A stretch of DNA of 64,000 nt from Cryptomeria japonica (lineage: Eukaryota > Streptophyta > Pinopsida > Cupressales > Cupressaceae): positions 503,740,942 through 503,804,941 of the forward strand of contig NC_081410.1 in assembly GCF_030272615.1 (NCBI RefSeq), written 5' to 3'. Every line of letters begins with the position of its first letter. Within the stretch, counting starts at the first letter, position 1. Below, piece by piece: positions 24,180-34,381 of the stretch. Below the pieces are notes generated by a model, which searched no databases, had not been told where the DNA came from, and worked only from the letters and a program-made list of their open reading frames with translations. Both the position numbers and the translations under genes were made by a program.

Positions 24180-25397
24180 CACAAGACCACCACCACCACC
24201 TCCACCACCCCCATCATCACCCTCATCATCGTCATCCCCCTCATCATCCTCTCTACGCCTCTATCCTCCTTGACCCCACGGACGCTCCTCATCATCAAAA
24301 TTTGGCACTAGCTCTGCTGGATTGGATAAACGGGCCATGACATGTGCAATCTAATATGTTGAGTAATCCTCAGTCATACCCGTGTCTACCACTTCAGCTC
24401 CGTAATCCTAGATCTGGCTGGCTAGACTCATATACTCGGCCACCACCGCATCACTATCAATGGTAGGCCCCCACTCTGGTACATCTTGCTAACGACGAGC
24501 ATATAAACAGGATCCCTAGGCTATCCCCTGTTGTCGCCCATACTATCTATAGACCCGACTATGCAAAAATATCTCAATGATAAAGGGCATCTGCTCGATC
24601 AAGTACCTAGATATATATACATAGGGCATCTCTAGCCCATCCTCTGCCCATACCTCGCAATCCATATACGGCTTCCAAATGACCTTGTCTATATCATCCA
24701 ACACTTGCCACAAATACTCTAGTTTTCCTAGCTTTCGATGGACAACTACACCTGTATATCCATATGCATAAGGTCATCCAGTTGGTCTATCCATATCTGC
24801 AAGCGGTCATGTCACCGCTATATGCTCCTAGGCCCACACTTGTAGCAATGTAACCCCTACTGCTAGACGTGTAGCTCCAATACATTACCTAGTGAAGCTC
24901 CCTGTATAGGTGGGCCAACATACATGACTCCCACACAAACCTCCTACCCTGTGTTACCATATCCTCTAGCACCAAACCCCATCCAACTACCACTCCCTTC
25001 GACCTATAGTTGGGATATAAGAAACCACCAATGAAGCCTACCAGTATAGATGGTAGAGGAGCATAATTGTCTACTATCTCCTGGTATAGATGGTACCACC
25101 CTCATCAGTGTGCTTATATGGTAGCAAGTCTCCTACCATCAAAATCCATAGTATCCTGTAGCAATCCTCAGGCATCACCGTCATCTCCCTTGTCTCCAAA
25201 TGGAAGGTGTTGGTGTCGCTGTACCACCTCTCTGCCAAAGATGTCAACAAACCCTGGTTAATGGTATACTGGGGCATGTCAATAAGAGATGATAATCCAC
25301 ATCTCTCAATAATCTCTCTCTCTACCTATGTAAGTCGAGGGATCAGTCTCCATGGCTTCGGGAATCTCTCCCAAGACTGTAGCACACCTAATATCGC
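24180..25397 (-). pseudogene. plant mobile domain (PMD, aminotransferase-like) pseudogene, antisense in D
   Basis: Minus-strand translation gives PMD hallmarks in order. First come a Cys/Leu-rich start and LLTSLAERW, then TNTFHLETREMTVMPED (compare the family's THTFHL..GEMT..L.DV). Further on are LAHLYRELH and a C-terminal Asp/Gly-rich tail encoded by the GAT/GGT repeats near 24180-24250. A splice-acceptor-like TTTTGACTTGCAG ends at 25398. The longest intact piece is 25074-25277; stops and frame changes break the rest. PMD proteins include Arabidopsis MAIN and MAIL1 and are also carried by transposons. Here the gene is antisense to the host retroelement, as described for extra ORFs of Tat-type Gypsy elements. 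Confidence 0.75.
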
Positions 25398-25619
25398 CTG
25401 CAAGTCAAAACATATCCACCATCAGTCATCAATCTGATTGGTTCTATCAATACAAATCAACTCAATCAATTACATTACAAATGTAATATTAAGATCCCAC
25501 TGTCAATCAAGAACATATCAGTGAATTATATCCAATCAAGAGCATCATATCAGCAATAAACTTAATGAATTCATATTAGAGAGAATCATATCAAGACTAA
25601 CCAAATAACACATCAAAGA

Positions 25620-26310
25620 ATCCTATCAGAGAAACATATCTGTGATTCCATATCAACAAAACATATTAGGACAATATATCAGTGTCCCATATCAGAGAAA
25701 CATATCAGTATCCCATATCAGTGCTCCATATCATGACTCATATCAGAACAACAAAACAATGACCCATATCAGTAATCCATATCGTGACTCATATCAGTGC
25801 ATCATATCAGAGAAACATATCATAAAATTTGATCCAAAGACCCATATCAGGCAAAACAACTCCATCAGACCCATATCACCATCAAAACAATCTAAACACA
25901 CCCATCACATCATATCTCAATTCATTCAAAATAAAAAATCATCTCAACAAACAAATATTTCGCACTTTCAGCCTTATGTGCTAAATCAGGCGTCCTACAT
26001 GCTAATTTGATCGAAATGCACTAATTTTTCCATTCAATGTACTAAAAATAATGGTCTATGCACTAAAAGAGGACTATGCACTAAAACAAACATCAATTAC
26101 ACTATCCTATGCGACCTATGTGCCTAAACATGTTATGGCTAAATGTCAAATAGAATGTGCTAATATGTTTTGTGTATGCGCTAAATCTAATCTACGCACT
26201 AACCTATCATTTGCACGCACTAAAACCTAACCCTAGGTTTTGCAGGCACTATTTTTTGTTGTGTATGCACTAAAACCCTAGTCCTATGCGCTAAAACGTC
26301 AAAATCCGAC
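25620..26310. repeat. D interior: CATATCAG and GCACTAAAA short-repeat blocks
   Basis: About 25620-25910 is built from CATATCAGTG / CATATCATGACT-type words. About 25975-26300 repeats TATGCACTAAAA-like words. Both are degenerate and of irregular period. The frame at 25642-26010 is a translation of the first block, not a gene. Confidence 0.6.
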
Positions 26311-26880
26311 CCTAAAAATTCAAAAACGTGACAAAAATCCATGAAAATCATATAGAAGGATGGGGATTTTCGACACTTACTAGTGGTCCATATGTGGTGG
26401 GTCTCCAATGTCGCTTGATGAGCTCAAAACGATGAGAATGGTAGGGAATCAACATCGTCTCTTCAGAGCTCCAAATGCACAAATCACAAGAAGACAAGTG
26501 TAAAATGAATCTTCTTTTTCATGTTTTACCTTTTTAAGAGGGGTAAAAGGAAAGGTTAATAAGTGAGCATATATTTTTCCACTTTTCACATTTATTAACC
26601 TAACCAACATCACTTTTTTTCGAGAGATAAATGAATCGGCGAATCTTTAACCAATTTAACCACATCAATAAAATCACAAAATTCAAAAAAAAATTCAAAA
26701 TTTTTCGCCAAAAATCCAAAATTCCCGATTCATCTCCCGAGGGGGCATCATCACAATATCATTCATCAAATACACATCTAGGGCATTATATCAAACATTT
26801 TCACAAGCGATGCCATATCGATAAAAATTTTGCAACATATCAAGCGATTCTTCTTTGAATCAACATGTGCACACATGTCA

Positions 26881-26898
26881 CTTCAAAGAGGGGCAAAA
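26881..26898 (+). other. D polypurine tract
   Basis: CTTCAAAGAGGGGCAAAA stands immediately before the right LTR start TGTAGACG. Confidence 0.6.
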
Positions 26899-28371
26899 TG
26901 TAGACGTATAAATCTGACCATCTAGTTAAAAAAATATTAAATATTTATTTAATTCATCAAAACCACATTCCTCTATTAACTAAAGTATATTTAATTAATT
27001 TCCCCACTTTCATCTATTTGATTAAATAAACTATTCAATTTATTTAATTAAATTCATATAGCCAATTTCTAGCTTTTAATTGAATAAATCACTTTTTTTA
27101 ATCAAATCCCCTTCCCCTTTTAATTAAATTCACATTTAATTAAAAATCCCCTTCCAATTTAAATAAATCAAAATTGTGTTTAAATTAGGCAAGTTGTCAT
27201 CCACTTTTTGGAATAAATCACTTTATTTCAAAATTAAATTCCAAAATTATCTCCCACTTGCATTCTCCTAACAAATCCACTTGCATGATTGATCCTCTTC
27301 TAGAGCCTTCTAGATTCTTCTAATTAGCCTAATTCATCTCTTAAACATTTGCACATTCCTTAAGAGAAGTCACTTCTCAAAAATGCCTCAAAGTCTTTAA
27401 AATGGATTGAAGGCTTTATGTCCTCAACAAGTTAACCTTCAAAGTCTTCCTAACCATTAAAGGTTAATCCAACCTCAACTCATGGTTAGAGACTTTCTCT
27501 CTAACTTAACCCTCATTTAAGCTAGGGGTCTCATCAAGCACTCATTATTTTGACCTAGTTATCTTATTAACCCTTGCACAAGAGTTTACCCTTTGGGTAA
27601 AATATTTATCCACAGGTTAATCCTAATTAACCCTAACCACACTCTCCTAGGGTGACCCTCATGTATTCTCAGGCATTTAATGCCTCTTACATCTCCTCTC
27701 AAGCCACCTCTTGTTGACAATTGACACCATTTCATTGGTGAAAATTGTAAACATGGATTGAGTAACTTTCAATCCTAGCCCTTCTTAATATTATTGAAGC
27801 TTAATCATCCATTTCCCTATTTTCTCTATAAATAGGACTCACTTTCTTCATAATCCATATCCAAGTGTATAAGCATCCAGGTTATCAAGAATTTGCATTT
27901 GACTCTCTCATAAGCTTAAGCATTTTAGATAGCAATCACAATTTAATAGCATGTTATTTTCTTTATCACATCTTAGTATTATCATAGAATCATCATGTTA
28001 GGATAGCATATCATGTTAGCTTCATCTTAATATCATTTTCATGCTATTTTAGCTTCATATCAATCTCATCATCTTGCACCATATCATTTTCTAGTTTCAA
28101 TATCGATTCACATGTTAAGATCTTAGTTGCATTTTTATTTACACATTTTATCATATATCCCTCATTCTTTAGGTAGTCATCCTAGAGATCAAGTGCTCTT
28201 CCATGCTTAGAGCCACCTTGATTTGAAGGATCCTTGGAGATAGAGAATAATGAGATGGCTTTGGAGATCTTGTTTCACTAACTTGTTTATGATTCTAACC
28301 TCTAATATAATGTTTCATTGGTGTGCTTGATTTGTTACTCATTTGTAGGATTCCACACTTCTAAGCATACA
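26899..28371 (+). repeat. D right LTR (1,473 bp)
   Basis: Uninterrupted copy running from TGTAGACG to GCATACA, preceded by CTTCAAAGAGGGGCAAAA. It carries CTATAAATAGGAC at about 27827-27839, a plausible TATA box, matched at about 20703-20715 in the left LTR. Confidence 0.8.
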
Positions 28372-30065
28372 CCTACCTTATCATGTGATGGTTAGAGGGG
28401 TATTACAGGGAGATACTAGAGAAAGAGGAAGGGATGGAAAGAGAGGGAGAGACTAAAGAGAGCAAGTAAGAGAGATGGATGGAGTAAGGGAGGGGTTGAT
28501 GGAAATAAAATGAGATAGAAGAGAGAGAGAGAGGGAGGGGAGGGTTGATACAATGAGAGGGATATACCAAGGGGAGAGCACATAGAGAGAGAGCATGTGT
28601 GTGTGCAGTTGGTAAGGTTGTTGATGTGTCAACTTGCACCATTTAAATTATCTTCAAATATCGAACCAGTGTGTGTCTAAAGTTGTTTGTGATAAGGAAT
28701 GATTTGGTACAATTTTGGGGGGTTTTGCACTGAAAAATAGTGACTGGGGTGTGATCATACTCTATTAGGACCTGTCAGGAGCTCTCTGTTATGACTGAAT
28801 TTCAAGGCTAAAAAGATCCTTTACAATCTAAACTAAAGAAACCAAACTCATCCTACGAAGATTTAGATTTGTTGACAATAATCCAAACAAGGTGAAGTTA
28901 AGACTTAACCATGGAATTATCTAGCAAACTTAAATAACTTCTAAATCCTAAGAATTCAAATTTATACTAAGTGCTGGAAAATAAACCTATATTATGCTTG
29001 CTGAAAAGGAAATCTAAATTATGTTTGCAAAGAATGAAATCTAGTCTATCAAAACATAAGAACGACTAAACCCATGGGTTCATCTAACAACAGTTTTTCT
29101 CTCATCTTAATCTTCAAATTCATTATCTCATTAACTACTTTAATAGAAAAACACATCTAATGTAAATGTATTCTAACAAGGTTGTAAACTAAAGCTAACT
29201 AACATTCATCTACCAAACGATATCTACATGAAATAAACACTTAACTTCTTAGATTAACTTCTTAATTACTCAAAACTTAACATCACATTAATTGAACAAA
29301 AATAAATAAATCTGAATGCTCCAACTAAAAATGAAAGAAAATTAACTCAAGGATCACCTCCCTTCGGTTGAGCGGGCCCTTCTCTTCCTCTGGTGGGGTC
29401 CCAAAGACAATATTTCATATCAAATTTAGATTTCCATTGAAATAAACTTCCAGGAGGAAGTAAAACAAAACTTGTTTATTAAAAAATGTAAGGCTCTACT
29501 GTCGACTAGCTTACTATCTATTTTTTCTATTATTTACTATAGAGAACATCAAGATATTTATATATCCTTTATTCAAATTCAAACTATGGTTACCTGCCTA
29601 AAGAAAAGTAATAGATACAAAACCAAACTAGAGAAAACTTAACAAGAAATAAATTAACTTCAGAAGGAAGGTAAGTTCTAGCAGGCCGCCAATGGAATAG
29701 GTGTAAAGAAGACCAAGAAGATCTTATCAACGAGAGTGAACAGGAGTTGTAATCGACCTTGTGGCAACCAACTTGGATTTGTCCGCTAATTCTGCTTGTT
29801 TACTCAAAACATATTCAAAAATACATTTATGAAGATAAAACAGAACATGGTGACATTATTCTGATTATCATGCTATTCGCACATATAAACAAGAAAAAAG
29901 TGAAACATTATACCACAAGACATAATTTATAATATTACTTCTACTAGTATAATATAACAACAAAAATGAGTAAATATGAGTGCAATAAGGATTCTGCCAG
30001 GCATATTAGTTCATAGATGATTAAAAGTTTAAAGTGTAAACTATAATAAAAAGTATTATGATGGA
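28372..30065. other. spacer after D, with a GA-rich block at 28390-28610
   Basis: About 28400-28610 is a degenerate purine-rich repeat of GAGAGAGGGAGGGG type. From 28640 to 30065 it is AT-rich single-copy-looking DNA in which I see no gene, LTR edge or RNA. Confidence 0.5.
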
Positions 30066-30070
30066 GCACC

Positions 30071-30139
<69 letters not shown>

Positions 30140-30432
30140 AGGAGTGGTTGATGGAAAGAAAGTGAGATAGCAAGGATAGAGAGCCCGAGAGAGAGAGAGG
30201 GGGGAGGTGTTGATGGAAAGAGAGGGAGAAATAAATGGAAAGAGAGGGAGAGACCAAAGGGAGAGAGAGCTTAAGTAAGAGATGGAGGGAAGGTTTGAGG
30301 CAAAGAGAGAGCCCAAATGAGAGAGATGAGGGAGAAAGGTAGGGGTTGAGGAAAAGAGAGGGAGAGACCTCAAAGAAGGAGAGAGGAAGGGGGATTGATG
30401 AAAAGAGAGGGAGAGATAAAAAAAGATCCTAA

Positions 30433-30463
<31 letters not shown>

Positions 30464-32290
30464 GAATGGGTTGAGGGAGAGAGGAAGATAGGGATTGAGG
30501 GAGAGAGAGGAAGAGACTTGAGAGAGAGAGAGAGAGATCTACCTTCCTCCCTCCCTCTCTCACACTTGGTCTCTCTCTCCCTCAACCCCTCCCTTCCTCC
30601 CTTTCTCTCACTTGAGCTCTCTCTCTCTCAATCTCTTTGTTCCTCCCTCCCTTTCTCTCGCATGGGCTCTCTCTAGTCTCTTCCTCTATTTCCATAAACC
30701 ACTCTCTCACTTGGGATCTCTCTCTGATCTCTTACTCTTTTTCCATCCCTTCCACTCACTCAGACTTACTCTCTCTCTCTCTCTTCCTCACTCCTACATT
30801 CCTCTTTTCCTCTTTCTCTCTCTTTCCCTCTCTCCCTTTCTCTATTTTGGGAACTCTCTCTCTATGAAGGGGTTGAGAGAGAGAGAGTTCCCAAGTGAGA
30901 GAGAGAGAGAGAGGGGGAGGGAGGGAAAGAGAGAGAGAGAGAGATACCTAAGAGACATAGATCTTCTATGAGAGGAAGGGATGGAAATAGAGAGAGACTA
31001 TAGAGAGAAGATCGAGAGAGAGAGGGAGGAAGGGATGAAAAGAGAGGGAGAGAGACCAAGTGAGAGAGAGTGATGGAGGAAGGGAGGGGTTGAGAGAGAG
31101 AGATGTAAGATTTGAGTGAAAGAGAGGGAGGGACTTGAGAGAGAGAGAGAGAAGTTGATGAAAAGAGAGGGAGATGTTGATGCAAAGAGAGGGAGAGACC
31201 ATTTGAGAGAAAGGGATGGAGGGATTAAAAGAGAGAGATCCCAAGTGTACGAGAGGAGGGAGGAAGGGAGAGGTTGAGAGAGAGGGGGGTTGATGGAAAG
31301 AGGGGTATATATCAAGGAGAGAGAGGGAGTGAGGGGTTGGGGAAAAGAGAGGACCCAAGTGAAAGAGATGGAGGGAGGAATGTGGGGAGTGAGGAAAAGA
31401 GAGGGAGATACCTAAGAGAGAGAGTGTGTAAGAGAGAGAGGAAGGGGGGTTGATGAAAAGAGAGGGAGAGACTAAAGAGATCCAGAGAGAGAGACCTGCC
31501 TTCCTCCCTCCATCTCTCTCACTTGGGCTCTCTCTCTCTCTCTCAACCCTTCCCTTCCTCCCTCTCTCTCACTTGGGCTCTTTCTCAACCCCTCCCTTTC
31601 TCTCACATGGGCTCTCTCTCTATTCAATTCATCTCTTTCCATCAACCTCTTTGTCTCTCAACCATTCCCTTCCTCCCTCTGTCTCTCTCGCTTGGGATCT
31701 CTCTCTGGTCTCTTACTCTTTTTCCATCTATCTCTCTCTCTCAAGTCTCTCCCTCTCTTTATGAAGAGGTTTAGAGAGATAGAATGTGCAAGTGAGAGAA
31801 TGGAGGGAGGGAAAGAGATAGATTTTGAGTGAGAGGGGGAAAGGGATGGAAAGAGATAGAGAGACTAGAGAGAGAAGAGCTTGAGACAGAGGAATGGATG
31901 GAGAGGGAGGGAGAGACTAGAGAGAGAGAGAGAGACCAAGTGAGAGAGAGGAAGGGAGGAAGGGCAAGTTGAGGCAGAGAGAGAGAGGTTGATACAAAGA
32001 GGAGAGACTAGAGAGATCCCATGTGAGAGAGAGGGGAGAGGGATTGAGAGAGAGAGGGAAGGAGGGATTGAGAGAGAGAGAGAGGTTGATGAAAAGAGAG
32101 GGGGAGACTAGATAAATCCCAAGTGAGAGAAAGAGGAAGGTAGGGGTTTGGGGAGAGACTAGAGAGAGAGGGAGAGAGAGCCAAAGTGCAAGAGAGGGAG
32201 GGAGGGAAAGAGAGGGAGAGACCTAAGATAGACACAGAGAAAGGGGGGGGAATGTAGGGAAAGAGAGGGAGAGACCAGAGATAGAGAATT
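30066..32290. repeat. GA/CT low-complexity region with strand switches
   Basis: It opens with (TG)n at about 30072-30114 followed by (AG)n to 30139. Purine-rich blocks (about 30115-30535, 30866-31490, 31755-32290) alternate with pyrimidine-rich blocks (about 30536-30865, 31495-31754). A loose repeat of ~50 bp recurs in both orientations, with landmarks GGTTGATGGAAAGAGAGGGA and CCAAGTGAGAGAG. All long frames here are repeat translations. Confidence 0.85.
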
Positions 32291-34381
32291 TTGATACAAG
32301 CATGTTGATTATTGAAATTTGACTAAGTTTAAAATTTATATGAATATTTTATAAACTAGAATCTACATTATAACTCCTAGAGATTTGAAACCACTCTCAA
32401 ACATCTTGCCAATATATACATAATATAACTTAAAGTATAAGTATACTTAAATGCTATATTTTATGTATATATTGCACTAAAAAATAGAGAGAGAGAGAGA
32501 GAGAGAGAGATTGGAAAATTCTTAATGCAATACATTTGGAGTGCGCCCTATTTGGTGCACGCCAAATGCAAAATTTGCATTTTTTGAGTTTGGTGCACAA
32601 CAAATTTGGCATGCACCAAAGTAACTACCTTGGGAAACACCAATCCTTAGTCTTGGATTTGCCTTGGGCATCCAACCCAAAGGCCTGGATGTCCTTCTCA
32701 GGCCTGAGATGTGTTTTTCTACAAACATGCAAAATTTTCACACATTGTTGTTTGTACTCACTATTAGGTTTGCATGTGCTTCAATAAAAACAAAAATAAA
32801 CATCATGACAGTGTTAATCTCTCTCTTAGCTATCCAGTCATATAATTATTTTCACATTTTTATTATGTTAAGGTTTTCATCTCTAATTTCTTTTGTTAGT
32901 GTGCCTGTTTTTTGTCATAAACCAACATGTCATATTTTGGGCATAAATTTGTACTCGTTCATCCAACTTTGAAACAAATTACATTTTAGAAACTAGACTC
33001 CATACTAAACAATTTTTAAAAAAAAGATTTTTGATTAGTTTTCACAAATTTTTGGGGGGGCACACACTCAAATTTCTATTTTTTAGGATGTGCCCACTTC
33101 AAAAATTTATAAAAAATAATATATTCATCAAAAAAATAACTGGAAAAAAATGGCATAAACTTCGTGGTGTTAACTAGTTTCTCACTAGAGCAATTTTCAA
33201 AATTCTGAAAAAAAGTTAACATTTTAGGGGCACCACATTTGGTGCTATGTTATGTTTCTTTGATAAAAATGGGACCAATAAATGTGGTGCCCCTTTTTGA
33301 GACCCTTACTCTCCACCATTTTCAAAAAAATTAGTAGTTTAGAAAGTAGATTTAGAGCACTTCAACTCTTGTTCTTGTTGCATCTTCAAATTTTGAGTGT
33401 ACATATCTTAAATTTCTCATTCAAGTTCAAACTTTGCTGATTTCGGAAATAATAATAAAAAAAAATTAAAAAAAGAAAAAAAGTGGCATCTTAAGATCCC
33501 TTTTTGCTCCCCCATTTTGTGCACTTGCCTTGATATGCATCAAAACACTCTCATAGTGTGTATATGATATGCATTTTAATTCACACACTTCAACACATGT
33601 ATGCTACCCTAATTGAGTAGACAACTTGCTAAAGTTTTGTCACCTCTACCACCCACACACATAGATGGAATGAACCTATATCAATAATATATATGCATTA
33701 CAATATTAATTACATTCTTATGTTGGGCTAGAACATATTTACATTATCCTCAAGTCATCCACAAGAATAAACTTTAAATAAAATGTTTAACAGGCTTGGT
33801 AAAAAAGCCAACACTTTACACCAAGAGTGGGAACATGATATGTGGTCCCAAATAACCTCTACATGCTTCATCTAGCTAGTGCATGGTGCAATACTCTAGC
33901 ACACACATCAAGAACATTAATATGGTCAACCAACTAGCATGATGAACACTCTGTCACTTCTAACTTTCTATCTAGTAAATCTTAACCTTTGAAACTCTAG
34001 AATCTAATACATTATATAATTTATTTTTTATTTCCAAACCGTAATCCATAACTCTCAAGTGCATAGAATGCGGAGCACAACATCATGATAGTGCAACTAG
34101 GTGCACATATAGTCTCTGAGCAACAAACCTTAGAAACATGCCATAGACACTTTTGGACCTTCACAATCAACTAAAACTACTACATGATGATACACATGGC
34201 ATTCTACATGAGAGGTATCCAACATGGCTTGACACTGTCATTTCGAAACATAGATGCTTTGATATGACTAGATAGTAATTCATTGCTTTAGCAATCTTCT
34301 AGATACCTTGATATCAGTGAAAACACTAATAGAACCTTTGACATCAATGACAACACTCATTTGACATTAATGACAACACTA
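32291..34381. other. AT-rich spacer with small palindromes
   Basis: No gene. (GA)n at 32487-32511. A palindrome cluster at 32550-32620 includes ATGCAAAATTTGCAT (32566-32580) and the pair TTTGGTGCA / TGCACCAAA. A 15-bp inverted repeat lies at 33226-33294. The right part probably contains the 3' LTR of relic G. Confidence 0.5.
33226..33294. repeat. short inverted repeat (hairpin), MITE-like
   Basis: AGGGGCACCACATTT at 33226-33240 is the exact reverse complement of 33280-33294, with a 39-base loop. No TSD was identified. Confidence 0.55.

Larger units (their letters stand above)
11823..28371 (+). mobile_element. Gypsy-like LTR retrotransposon D with antisense PMD, non-autonomous
   Basis: The LTRs begin TGTAGAC and end GCATACA. 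The left copy is 11823-12155 plus 20091-21247 (split by F) and the right copy is 26899-28371. The flanking 5-mers are CCTAT (11818-11822) and CCTAC (28372-28376), a 4/5 TSD. After the left LTR comes GTGCCCACTATGGGG, resembling primer-site regions of Tat-type Gypsy elements. A purine-rich tract precedes the right LTR. The interior (21248-26898) holds no readable gag or pol. It has several families of degenerate short repeats and an antisense plant mobile domain pseudogene. The Tat-lineage assignment is an inference from the primer-site style and the antisense extra gene. Confidence 0.7.

Noticed and set aside
24089-24340. His-rich plus-strand frame
   Set aside because: It is the antisense of the Asp/Gly-rich tail of the PMD pseudogene and part of its CAC/CAT repeat.
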